From Haematococcus lacustris (taxonomy: Eukaryota > Chlorophyta > Chlorophyceae > Chlamydomonadales > Haematococcaceae), in assembly GCA_030144725.1 (NCBI GenBank), contig JASKMD010000008.1, positions 270,290 through 334,289 of the forward strand: a DNA stretch of 64,000 bases, read 5' to 3'. Each line of letters begins with the position of its first letter. Position 1 is the first letter of the stretch. Below are positions 19,167 to 40,338 of the stretch, piece by piece. A program made the position numbers and the translations under genes. The notes under the pieces were generated by a model. The model saw only the letters and a list, made by a program, of their open reading frames with translations, was not told the DNA's origin and ran no database searches.

Positions 19167-22100
19167 TCACATCACTGACTCCAGGCCCATGTTGATGCGC
19201 TCCCACTCACCCTGGCCATCATGCCATACCAGTGTGCAGGGAGTCATAGGGTGTTGGGGCCACACTGCAGGCAGCTTGCTCATTGCCACCAGGGGCCATG
19301 TCCTAGGGGTGAGGCTGGCCCACGAGTGCTCAACATCTGCAGCGGTGAGCACCCAGTGTCCGACATGGTCTCTGCAGTTGGCGCCCTGTGTACCTGGTGA
19401 CATCACTTGTGCCTGCTGACAGCCCAACATCACAGGAGCTGGGGCAGTCAGCCTGCCAGTGCACTGACTAGCAGTGCGGGGCTACTTGAGTGCCCACGAA
19501 ACAACAGTTGACCTACCGAGAAGCAACAGCTGTGCAAGGGTGTTTGTAAGACTGCTTGCCCAGGGTGGCGGCCTCAGCCCAGTTGACTTCCAGTTCAGGC
19601 AGATGACATTGGCTGATGTGCACCCCCGCTGCCCTTGTGAGCATGCACAGCTTATGATGCCACAACACGTTGTTGGCAGCGGGGCACCAGGCTTCTTCAA
19701 GAGCGCCGCACAGCCACCAGGGTGATGACTAGGGAGACAGACACTAGGGAGCAGACACCACCACTATTGTGGAGTTGAGTATCGTGCGGCCAGCAGATTG
19801 CGTTAGAAACTGCAGTCAGGCGGGCACAAGCAGGTGAGTAGCACTTGCAGCCTTGCAGCACTTGCAGCTTACTGTACTGGCTTGCGCCTACATGCTACGA
19901 AGGCCGGGACCCCCATCATGCGCAGGAACCAGGCAGGCAGCGTGACATGGTGCGGCTGTGTGGCATGCACACCACACCAGCAAGGTCAGCTTAGCTGTGC
20001 ACAAACCCCAGCCCTGTGAGGCAGCCCACCAGGCATAGATGCATGTTGTTACAGTAGCCTTGTGAGGTCAGGCAATGGCGGTGGGGCACCAACAGCCTCA
20101 GCAACCAGCCGTGGCCTGAACAGCCCCAGGCATGCCTGGCCCATGATGACTGGTTGGGCTGCATGTGGCAGCTTTTGTGAGGCTCCCTACCCCTGTCATT
20201 GTGTTGCTCACCACCCACTGCAGGCTGCTGCCTTGCCAGCAACCACCCCTATGGCTGTGCAGCGTGCAGCAGCACACAGCAAGGGGCAGGCAGAGACTGC
20301 TGGCCATAGCACCCAGTCTGTGAGCGCTGCAATGGTGGTGAGCAGCAGGCAGTTGCCCTACAGCGTAAGGGGCGCTCACCAGCCAGTAGGTCAGTCCGGT
20401 GGTCAGGGTCCGGGTGAGGGTCGACAGTTCTGAGCCAAACTGGCAGGTAGGGGAGGCGTTGTCGTTCTGGTCCACCTGCAAAGCATAGCAGGTGGGCCAG
20501 CATTGTGGAGCAAGCATCATTAGATCCTAGCTGTCAGGGTAGTGGGCAGGATGGCAAGGGCAGGATGGCAAGGGCTGGATGGCAAGGGCAGGGTGGTGCA
20601 GCACTGCATGCCCAGCCCTGTGCCTCTGCCGTCATCACTGCAGCAAACTCTGTTGTAAGCCTCAACAGCAAGAGCAAGGATAGGGGGACCCGGCTGGGAG
20701 GGAGCTGCAGCTGGAAGCCCACAGTAACACAAAGCAATGCCGGAGGGAGAGGGACCCACCGGGCTGCTGGCTGTGCCACAACAGTTGACCTACCGAGACA
20801 TAATGTGTGCCACCACAGTAAGAACTAGTGTACACATCGCCAATCTGAAACAGTTCAAGGTAAGAGTCCCAGTCAGCGTTCCCTGCGGCCACCATAGCGG
20901 CCAACACAACCTTCTCCACAGGAGCAGCTGCTGCCACTGGGTCCAAGCATTGCAGCGCTACTGGGAGCATCAGGTGCGGCATCAGGCATGAGCTGGACAC
21001 AGCGTACAGCACCCTGGTTTGGCTGAGCTGACCAGGCAGAGAACAGCACCTGAGAAGCAGGTGGAGAAGGTGATGGCCCTGCCATTGCCTGTGATGGGGC
21101 CAAATAGTACGGCTGGGCCATTATTAGCATCCCGGCCTGTCACTGGGAACGGGCCGGACACGTAAACGCTTTGTCCTGCACAGCACACAGTGCAACACAG
21201 CCTGGACTGGTCAAGGTGGTGGAAGTGGCTTAGTAAGCTGGGCAAGGTGATGCAGCCACCAGGTGGTGCAGCCACCCACCAGATGCTGGGAGCGTGACTG
21301 CAGTGGGGCCGAGACAAGCGTTTGTCAGGGGAGGGGGTGGCATCTGCAAGCGGGGCAGCAACATGCTCATCATTATGGCAGCAAGTGTTCAGTCTGAAGA
21401 AAAGGCCTGGTACACCAGCCTACTTTCCTATATGTCTACGCATGGCAACTTTGTTACATGCACGTGCTATTGATGGTGCGTGTGTGAGGGTGTCTGGCCA
21501 GGCTGGGTGTGCTGCAGGCTGCCAGCTGGGCTCACTCACCGGGGGGGCCAGCAGCTGGGAGTTGGCGGGCGGCAGCGGGGGAGAGGGTGGGGGCTGTGGT
21601 GGGCGTGGGGGTGAGGGGCTGGGAGGGAGGGGGCTGGGACTGGGGCTGGGAGGTGTTGGTGAAGGGGGTGAGGGTGGGGCAGGAGGGGGCTGGGGGCTAG
21701 GGGGCGCAGGCGCTGGCCTGCATCAGTGTACAGCGACAGCCATGAGCTGGGCTGCACTGCCACCAGAGGCGTATGTTGCAGTGAGGCCAACAAGCTTGAT
21801 GGGCACTCTGGCCTGTGGTGGTGCTCTTGCATTGAGCGGGCTGACACCATGGTAAGTGGTGTGCAGGGAACGACCAGGGTTGAATACACAGTGCGTTGCA
21901 GCACCACACTGGTGATACAGTGCGTGTGACACAGCCCCCTACTGAAGTGGGTGGCAGCAATCAGACCAGGGGTGAGGGCACCACAGCTGCAGCAACAGCA
22001 ACAAGGGCAGGGCTTGACTCACGGGGGGGGCGCTGGGGGTGAGGGTGAGGGAGGGGGGGAGGGCTGGGGGGGCGAGGGTGAGGAGGGCGGGGAGCTGGGC

Positions 22101-23470
22101 AGCAGTGAGGCATGGCAGCGGTGGAAGGGCATGCCATAGAGGGTGAAGAAGCCCAGTGAATCCCTGGTTGTCAGGGCGCCACGGCTGCAGGCAAGCAGGA
22201 CAGCCTGGAGGGCATGTTTGAATAACTGGTCAAGAGCCTGGCAGCCTCATCATGAGACAGGCTCACAGGTCAGGCCACCAGTGCTGCCACTCACCAGTTC
22301 ACTGGCAGCTGCCTCAGCGGGCCAAGAGGGGAGGACAGCCTGCAGGCACTTGGGCACGACCCTGACCCAAAGCAGGGAAGTCTGGCGCATAACATGATTG
22401 ATGTCATAACACCAACCGAAAGTAGGTGGGTGAGCAGCAGGTGGGGCAGCAGGGTGATGCTCAATGGGTGTGTGCCATGTGTCGTTCGTATCCACCAAGG
22501 CCAGGGGCCAGGGCTCAAGAGGTCGGGGTGAGGCTAGCCTCCCTCCCTGGCTGCGTCCCAGCTCAGTGAGTACTACACCCCACCTGTCAGGGTCAGCGGT
22601 GAGCAGGTTGATGGTGACGCGCAGTGTGGGCCAGGGGCCGTTGACTAGGGTCCTGTTGGCAGTGAAGGAGGCAGCAGTGCGGTTGCCAGCGCAGAAGTCT
22701 GTCACCTGCACCGTGATGCTGCTGTTCTGCAGGTACTCACGCAGCAGCTGGGCCACCTGCAAGCACAGGGGCAAGCTAGAGGCACAGCTGTTATAGGCCA
22801 ACAGGGAAGCAAATGGGCTAGGATCAGGGCAATCACGACCACTTACATCCTTCGCAAAGTATCCCAGTCCCGGCATCAGCTGCTGGGCCGTGAGCGAGGT
22901 GTTGAGCAGGGCAGTGGTGTTGAGGGCCAGCAGCTGGGAGGCGCACATGCCTGGGGCAGAGAGGCCCTGCAGGCTCAGGCTGGGTGACTGCTGTGCCTCG
23001 AGCAGAGCCTCGATGCCCGAGCCCCAGCTGGTCAACAGCGACCAAAGGTCCAGGCCGTAGAAGGTTATGATAAGCGGAATTCCCATCGCATTGGATGGCT
23101 GAGGTGGCGGGCTAGACAGCAATGGGGCAGGAGGCCGAGATGCCAGGACGGGAGGTGAAAGCGCGGGCATTATGCTCGTGGGCTGCGCAGATATGCCTGC
23201 GGCAGTCACAGCTGCGATGTAGTGCTGATGGCATGTCGTGGTTACATGACACTGAGTATCGAGCACTCATGGCAGTCACAGCTGCGATGCAAGGTTGATG
23301 GCATGTCGTAATTCAGCCAACATTTCACACTGTGCTTGGGTGGCAGTGCCAATAGTGAGCTTGCACGCTGACGGCGACCCTGGTGGTGTGCTCCCACCGT
23401 GGAGGAAAGGAATCAGCCAGACAATTATGGCGGTGATTGACATAGCCAGGACACGACAACGAGCAGGCAT
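19167..23470 (-). CDS. Secreted proline-rich protein, probably extracellular matrix/cell wall
   Basis: Minus-strand exons chained by phase: 23398-23470, 22847-23211, 22295-22756, 22023-22237, 21848-21986, then one starting at 21812. The start MPARCRVLAMSI is followed by a hydrophobic core (TAIIVWLIPFL), a good signal peptide. The mature part has a Pro/Ser stretch ([17 protein letters not shown]), a region rich in N-x-S/T sites (NTTALLNTS, NSSITV, NRTAASFTANRT) with paired cysteines, then hydroxyproline-type SPPSPSPP runs at about 22023-22110 and 21540-21700. Candidate 3' exons lie at about 21050-21170 (VYVSGPFPVTGRD), 20825-20990 (VEKVVLAAMVAAGNADW) and 19167-19430 (NCRDHVGHWVLTA ... ERINMGLESVM stop); their joins are not resolved. 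Composition resembles algal wall glycoproteins such as pherophorins, but I do not see a diagnostic pherophorin domain. Confidence 0.6.
23201..23315 (-). repeat. 70-bp tandem duplication spanning a 3' splice site
   Basis: GGCAGTCACAGCTGCGATG occurs at 23201 and 23271 with similar flanks (GATGGCATGTCGT). On the minus strand each copy gives the acceptor CATCGCAG|CTGTGACTGCC. Only the downstream copy (exon edge 23211) keeps the secreted-protein frame. Confidence 0.75.
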
Positions 23471-23868
23471 GGCTAGTGAACCTTCAAATGCTCAGCAAAG
23501 AATAAGTCTCACTCATCAAACTGGCAACCCATCTGATGTACCTGTAACGCGCCTCTCCTTCTGCTGCGGCCCTGGCCTGAGCTGCCTTAAAGCCCGCTAG
23601 TCATTTTCGCAGGCTGGTCGGCACCATCTTTCTGCACGCACGCTGCCCCCTACACGCATCGCACATCACGGCTGGCAGGGTAAATACAAGCGGCTGCCAG
23701 TAGCCGCAGCACCGAAAGCCTATACCAGCACCTATGCCTCCGCTATGCAAGTCACACAGCCTCCTCTATGCATTGCGGGGCATGGCTGCAGGCGCTCGAC
23801 ATCCGACGGTATCTGACCCTGCGAGCTGGCCCGCTACCCTCGACGGCCGGCCTTTCCCGCCCTAGCCA

Positions 23869-24125
23869 TGCGGGCGGGCAGTACGTGGCAACGCGACAGG
23901 GAGATCATAGTTGCGCGGAATGAGCAGAAGTAGCGGGAGAAGGACGCCCGGTATGTGGTGGCGCAGTAACGGTGGCAGGAGCTGGACCGCTTGGTGCGGC
24001 ATCTGGTTCGTAGGCTGAAGCTGCGACAGCAGGCTAAGCAGCGGCGCGAGAGGGAGCTTGGGCTGCAGCGAGGGCCCTGGTTGGCCCACGTCCCCGTACT
24101 TCGCGCCTGCTGCGGACCTGCTAGC
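23869..24125 (+). pseudogene. Fragment of an unknown charged protein with in-frame stops
   Basis: From ATG at 23869 the frame reads a strongly charged helical peptide (WQRDREIIVARNEQK, stop, REKDARYVVAQ, stop, RWQELDRLVRHLVRRL, KQRRERELGLQRGPW). Two in-frame stops in otherwise coding-like sequence suggest a decayed, probably transposon-derived ORF. The N gap starts 150 bases downstream. I do not recognise the family. Confidence 0.35.
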
Positions 24126-24273
24126 CTAGCTTCCTGCCCTGCTGCAGAAATGAACTGAACAAAGATGACATACAAGGCTGTCATTGTGATGGCCAGGACT
24201 GAGTCCAGGCATAGCAGGGGGCGGCGTGGCGACATGTGTATGAGTCCGGCTGCCATATGCATGACAAAGGGTC

Positions 24274-24773
24274 NNNNNNNNNNNNNNNNNNNNNNNNNNN
24301 NNNNNNNNNNNNNNNNNNNNNNNNNNNNNNNNNNNNNNNNNNNNNNNNNNNNNNNNNNNNNNNNNNNNNNNNNNNNNNNNNNNNNNNNNNNNNNNNNNNN
24401 NNNNNNNNNNNNNNNNNNNNNNNNNNNNNNNNNNNNNNNNNNNNNNNNNNNNNNNNNNNNNNNNNNNNNNNNNNNNNNNNNNNNNNNNNNNNNNNNNNNN
24501 NNNNNNNNNNNNNNNNNNNNNNNNNNNNNNNNNNNNNNNNNNNNNNNNNNNNNNNNNNNNNNNNNNNNNNNNNNNNNNNNNNNNNNNNNNNNNNNNNNNN
24601 NNNNNNNNNNNNNNNNNNNNNNNNNNNNNNNNNNNNNNNNNNNNNNNNNNNNNNNNNNNNNNNNNNNNNNNNNNNNNNNNNNNNNNNNNNNNNNNNNNNN
24701 NNNNNNNNNNNNNNNNNNNNNNNNNNNNNNNNNNNNNNNNNNNNNNNNNNNNNNNNNNNNNNNNNNNNNNNNN
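24274..24773. other. Assembly gap (500 N)
   Basis: Exactly 500 N, the convention for a gap of unknown size. The 5' half of the ABCC transporter gene should lie here or be mis-scaffolded. Confidence 0.99.
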
Positions 24774-24775
24774 CC

Positions 24776-34793
<10,018 letters not shown>

Positions 34794-34843
34794 GGGCTGG
34801 TTAGGAGCTGCGCAGTCTAGCCGCTGATCATGATGATGATGAG

Positions 34844-35258
34844 ACCACCCTGAAGCGCGCCTGCCGCCGACACGGCATCAAGCGCTGGCCCCGGCGCCAG
34901 ATTGCCAAGCTGAGCCGTGCGCTTAATAGCATGGGATACTGCGGCACCCCCCCGAGCGCCCTGGTGCAGTCAGCCGTCACTGGCCAGCTCACCATACCTG
35001 AAGTGATGCAAGGGCAGGGGAAGGGACAGGGACAGGGGCAGGGGCAGGGGCACGACAAGGTCAAGTCCCCGGCAGGGCTGCTCTGCTCTCCCACTCCTGC
35101 AGCTGCGGGCGAGGTTTGTGGTCAGCTGCTGGGAGGGGAGGGGCAGCAGGCTGTGCAGCCGGCCCCTGCATCGGGGCAGCGGGGAAAGCAAGGGGCGGCC
35201 AGGCAGCAAGGGAAGAGGCAGGAAGCCCCTGCCACACCAGGCTTGTTGCAGCAAGCTT

Positions 35259-35299
<41 letters not shown>

Positions 35300-35683
35300 G
35301 CCCACGTGCAGTCCCTGCAGTCGATCCAGGCGCAGCTGTTGCTGCAGCAGGCTCAGGCAGGGCTGCTGCTGCCCCCCGGCATGCTGCTGCCTGGCATCAG
35401 CCTGGCTGGCCTGCCTGCCATGCCTAATGCTGGTCTGTCCTCCTCCAGCGTCATGCAGCACGCCTGCCTGCCCCCTCCTCAGGGCATGCAGCAAGCCATG
35501 CTGGCAATGCTGAACATGCCAACCCTGCAGGCCTCCCCAGGGGCTGTAGCCAACTCCCTGCTCAGCATGCAGCCGCATCATCAGCTGCAGCAACAGCTCC
35601 AGCAACAGCAGCAACAGCTGCAGCAACAGTTCCAGCAGCAGCAACAGCAGCAGTTCCAACAGCAACAGCAACAATTCCAATTT

Positions 35684-35724
<41 letters not shown>

Positions 35725-35725
35725 C

Positions 35726-35759
<34 letters not shown>

Positions 35760-36235
35760 TCATGCAACGGCACAGTGAGCAGCAGCAGCTTCACCCCTCA
35801 GGGGACTGCAGCCCTGACCCCCTGCCCCTCCCCTCCCCCTTCAGCAACAGCCCCTCCAGCCCCCCCCTGTTCATGTTCAACGACCTGGGCAGCTGCAGCA
35901 CACAGGCCGCCCATGGGGCCCCTCTCATCCAAGAGCTGTGCGCCCAGCCCCACCAGCCCGCCCACCTGCGGGCCCAGCTCAGCCCCACCTCCGCCAGCAA
36001 CGACAACCTCCTGGGCCTCAGCCTGCCCTCCAGCATGCACATCTCCAACTCAGCCCTGCTGCCCCACATGAACAAGAGCTTGGGTGGACTCAGCGGCGCA
36101 CAGGACTTGAACTCCGCACCTCTGCGCCTGAGTAGCACCAGTGACCTTCTGGCCGAGCTGGACAGCAGAGGCTGCAACACCATGGGCGGGCCAGCAGGCC
36201 AATTCCAGCAGCAGCAGCCCATGCACCGTCACGCT

Positions 36236-36274
<39 letters not shown>

Positions 36275-36517
36275 GAGGGGGGCCTGAGTGGGGACATGTC
36301 TGGCATGGGCTATATGGGGCAGCACATGGGGCAGACGGCTCCCTGGGGGGCCCGGCAGGCAGGCCACCCTGGGCAGCAAGCCGCCAGCTGCCATGGGCAG
36401 GGGCAGCACAGCCAGAGCCTGACGCTAGTAGCCATGCATGACATGTTCAAAAACGGTCCCAACTCCATGGAAACCTTCATAGACCTGCTGACTGACGACC
36501 TGCCCCAAGTCCAGTGA
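34844..36517 (+). CDS. RWP-RK transcription factor, DNA-binding domain cut at its N-terminal side
   Basis: The frame opens after a TAG at 34802; an acceptor-like GATGAG ends at 34843. It begins T-T-L-K-R-A-C-R-R-H-G-I-K-R-W-P-R-R-Q, the second half of an RWP-RK domain (plant and algal regulators of nitrogen response, gamete and egg-cell programmes); the usual RK is RQ here. The rest (about 525 residues) is Gln-rich: CAG runs near 35265-35296, 35590-35760 and 36236-36272, with NSSP/Met-rich segments, typical of an activation region. The conserved first helix of the domain is not present in recognisable form: only ELRSLAADHDDDE precedes it in frame. The exon starts 50 bases after the ABCC stop on the same strand, leaving no room for a promoter. 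Start is therefore unknown. Domain call is firm, gene model is not. Confidence 0.75.
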
Positions 36518-37227
36518 CGGGTGTGGGGGAGAGGTCAGCTGGGAGGTGATGGACGGGTGCTAAAGAGGTCAGCTGGGAGGTGATGGACGGGTGCTAAAGA
36601 GGTCAGCTGGGAGGTGGAGGGCTGCTGCTGGAGAGAGCCGCTGGGGCAGGGAGAGGCAGGTGGCGGGGACCAGGAGCTGGAGGGGAGGGTGTGTGGCCAG
36701 GCCAAGGTGAAGATTCTTGCCTCCAGTGCGCTGATGTTGAGTGTGGGGTGGCTGGAGAAGAGAGTACCCTGATCAGGCTCATGGGGGGAGTGTTTGGCAG
36801 ACCCGCACACACTTCCATGGGCTGCAGCTGGTGGTGTGACCCTCACACACAGAAAAACTGTGGCCTAAGCATGATTGTGTGCGGTGCTGCTGTGGGTCAC
36901 CACCCACCCACCCACACCCCAACAGTGTGCACCCTACCTTTGCCCAGTTGCTGCACTATTAGGAGTGGGAATATACCCTGCCATGACGCTGGCATGGGGC
37001 GGTGTGGGGCGGTGCGCGAGTGTATGGTGTGCACCATGTCTTGGTAAGGCACCAGGTGACCGCCGGCTCTGCCGCCCAATTCATCACGCTGAGCAGTGAC
37101 CTAGACACTAGGCCCAAGTGCATTGCTAGCCCCACAACACACACCACAGGCGGCTCAACTCAGAGCTGTGATGCCCTCAGTACTGACTGCTGTCAAGCAT
37201 GCCACTGCATGTTGCATGTGTGCAAGC

Positions 37228-37263
<36 letters not shown>

Positions 37264-38332
37264 TCATGCTGGTCACACATCACCCGCCTTTGTTGTTGCG
37301 CTAACTGCCTGGAGGCGGTGTGAGTATTGCTGGTGTTGAGCAGGGTTGGGATTATCAGGCAGTGTCATTGGCAGTTAAGGCAACATGGCAGGTGCCACTG
37401 TGGGCATATGGCACCCTAAGACATGCAGTACACGTGAGCAGCCCTACGGGTAGAGCACTTGGGAGCTGCTGCTGGGCCCTGTGTTGCTGCCACCCCTGCT
37501 GTTGCTGCCGCCGCCGCCCCTGCTGCCGACACTCAAGGGCACCCACCCAGCTGCTCTTCCCTGAACCTTTTCCTTCTGCCAAGTGGCGGCAGCGGCAGGG
37601 AGGGAGGAGGCCCGGGGCCAGGGAGGTTGTGGTCTAATCCTGCATTGTGACTAAGAAGATTGCTTACATTGGTGAAGCCGTTAGTCGTTGCAATGCTTGG
37701 CCCTACATGGTGTGCATGTGTTTTATAGCGTTGGTGCCTGGCCCAGTGGTGTTGACCTGCCTTGCAACTGCCACCTAGGAGGGCAGCACTCACTGTGTGA
37801 GTGGGTGTGTGCCTTTCTTTTGTATTATAGTATCCCTGGTTGATCAGCAATTGTATGCTTTTCCAAGCTAGTGCCTTTGCAACATTATTACGTCAAGGTT
37901 TCAACGATACTAGTACAGCGGGCCCGTCCGACAGCGGACGGGGCACACGGACCAAGCTGCGGCCTCCGGCCACAATGCTCTTGCACCAGTCCTTGCACCA
38001 GCTCTTGCACCAGGCCACAGTGCTGAGTGCTGAGTCTAATTGCTGGATGTGTGAGACTGAGTGCTAAGTCTGAGTACGACTGTGACAGCAATGGCTGTGT
38101 CTGCCCTACCAACCCCTCATCGGTGTCAGGGCCAGCAGGCTATGCAGCAAACACCTCACTGTACACAACATTACCTGTAGGGTTGGCCTGAAGCGTATGC
38201 GGCGACTAAAATGATGGTATATACGTATGTATATACTGTATGCATAGGTCCGTAGGGCGAACCGTAGGTGCAAGGTCATCATTTTGAGAAAGTGAGTAGG
38301 CAGTTTGGTGCACAACAACCATAAAAACTCCC
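36518..38332. other. Intergenic, no gene recognised
   Basis: Contains two and a half copies of a 37-bp tandem repeat (36534-36616, GTCAGCTGGGAGGTGATGG) and a CTG run near 37230-37257. Short ORFs show no domain or splice-consistent chain. Confidence 0.5.
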
Positions 38333-39305
38333 GCCCTGCTGCCCTGTAGCTGCCCTACCCTAATGGCTGCCCGGCTGACCTGCTGCTGCCCTGCCCTAAT
38401 GGCTGCCCGGCTGACCTGCTGCTGCCCTACCCTGACCGGCTGCCCTGCTGCCCTGCTGCTGCCCTGCCCTAATGGCTGCCCTGCTGACCTGCTGCTGCCC
38501 TACCCTGACCGGCTGCCCTGCTGACCTGCTGCTGCCCTACCCTGACCGGCTGCCCCGCTGCCCTGCTGCTGCCCTGCCCTAATGGCTGCCCGGCTGACCT
38601 GCTGCTGCCCTGCCCTAATGGCTGCCCGGCTGACCTGCTGCTGCCCTGCCCTAATGGCTGCCCGGCTGACCTGCTGCTGCCCTACCCTGACCGGCTGCCC
38701 TGCTGCCCTGCCCTAATGGCTGCCCTGCTGCTGCCCTACCCTGACCGGCTGCCCTGCTGCCCTGCCCTAATGGCTGCCCGGCTGACCTGCTGCTGCCCTA
38801 CCCTGACCGGCTGCCCTGATGCCCTGCTGCTGCCCTACCCTAATGGCTACCCTGCTGCTGCCCTACCCTGACCGGCTGCCCTGCTGCCCTGCTGCTGCCC
38901 TACCCTGACCGGCTGCCCTGCTGCCCTGCCCTAATGGCTGCCCGGCTGACCTGCTGCTGCCCTACCCTGACCGGCTGCCCTGCTGCCCTGCTGCTGCCCT
39001 ACCCTGACCGGCTGCCCTGCTGCCCTGCTGCTGCCCTACCCTAATGGCTGCCCGGCTGACCTGCTGCTGCCCTACCCTGACCGGCTGCCCTGATGCCCTG
39101 CTGCTGCCCTACCCTGATGGCTGCCCCTGATGCCCTGATGCTGCCCTACCCTGACCGGCTGCCCTGCTGCCCTGCTGCTGCCCTACCCTAATGGCTGCCC
39201 TGATGCCCTGCTGCTGCCCTACCCTGACCGGCTGCCCTGATGCCCTGCTGCTGCCCTACCCTGATGGCTGCCCGGCTGCCCTGTTGCTGCTCGACCGGAT
39301 GCCCG
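38333..39305 (+). repeat. Composite CTGCCCT-based minisatellite
   Basis: Nearly 1 kb of alternating short modules: CTGCCCTACCCTGACCGG, CTGCCCTGCCCTAATGG, CTGCCCGGCTGACCTG and CTGCCCTGCTG. Modules recur in varied order, giving higher-order units of roughly 35-55 bp. Confidence 0.9.
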
Positions 39306-40338
39306 GCTGCCATGTCCGGGTCTCGTCGCCACATTCCTCGTATGCATCATCGGGTGGTTCCCGTGCAATGACTGTCATGGCTGGCTGGCTGCATATCGCA
39401 GCGACTTGCATTTGACCCGCGATTACGGGATTGGGGTACGCTACGTATACCTGTGTACAAAGCCCCATCGTTACATCGTGGCATGGCACGGCTTGAAGGC
39501 CAACTGCAATCATCCAGCCTACTCGTCGCAATGCCCTTTTAGAGCGGCACGGAGGAGGGTCGCATGAGGGGGCTATTATAGCTGGCTACGCTGTAGCTCG
39601 TCAGCAGCCGCAGCCAAATGTGGCCGCAGCCATCGTTGGACTTGACTCGTTTGACTTTTTGGCTGTGAACCGTTTGACTTTTAGACCGTCCGCTGACTTT
39701 GAACTATCTCTGCGCAAGCTGCATCGCCATCGTTTGCTGAGCCAGGATCGCTGGTATCTACTATTTTTGGGGCGTTAGAACCGCAGATCGGAAGTCGATC
39801 TCACGGCACAGTGCATCTTTCGCGATTCTGTGCGGAGGGAGTCCTTACATAATTATTGCGAGGCTGTGCGCGCAATCGCAGGCCGTTCCGCCGAACCCCC
39901 CCCCTAGCAGTTTTAATAGTATAGATAAGCAAGAAACATTGCGGCTCAGCAATGGTGAAGTCGTGCATGTAAGAAATTAAGAGTTGGAAGGGTTGGCCCC
40001 GGTATTGAGCAAGCACGGTTGGAACGTCTCGGCCACAAGCGCGTTCGGGTCGTTACGTAATGTTGAAGGAGCGGTTTGGGCCATAACTTGTGCCAGACTC
40101 TTGTGCGCTGACGTTTAGGCTCTCCAGCTGGGAAGAGAAGGCAGAGGCAGAAACGTCACAACTCTCACTCATACCGATTCTCTGTTTTGCACCGTCACAC
40201 AGCTCCAAAGCTCGATGCTTTCAGTTCTAAAGCAGCGGTGCGGAGGCAGAGGGTCTATACATGCCCACCATGCAGTTGTGGCATTTGCACCGGCGATGTG
40301 CACTGACGACCTGCTCCTGGGTGTGCTTTTTTGTTCAG
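39306..40338. other. 3' flank of the renalase-like gene, no separate gene
   Basis: Probably the 3' untranslated region of the minus-strand gene ending at 40339. TTACA at about 39845 is TGTAA on that strand, about 490 bases past the stop. Two copies of CGTTTGACTTT lie near 39650-39680. Confidence 0.45.

Noticed and set aside
34970..35794. Minus-strand poly-Leu 274-codon ORF
   Set aside because: Complement of the CAG runs in the RWP-RK exon.
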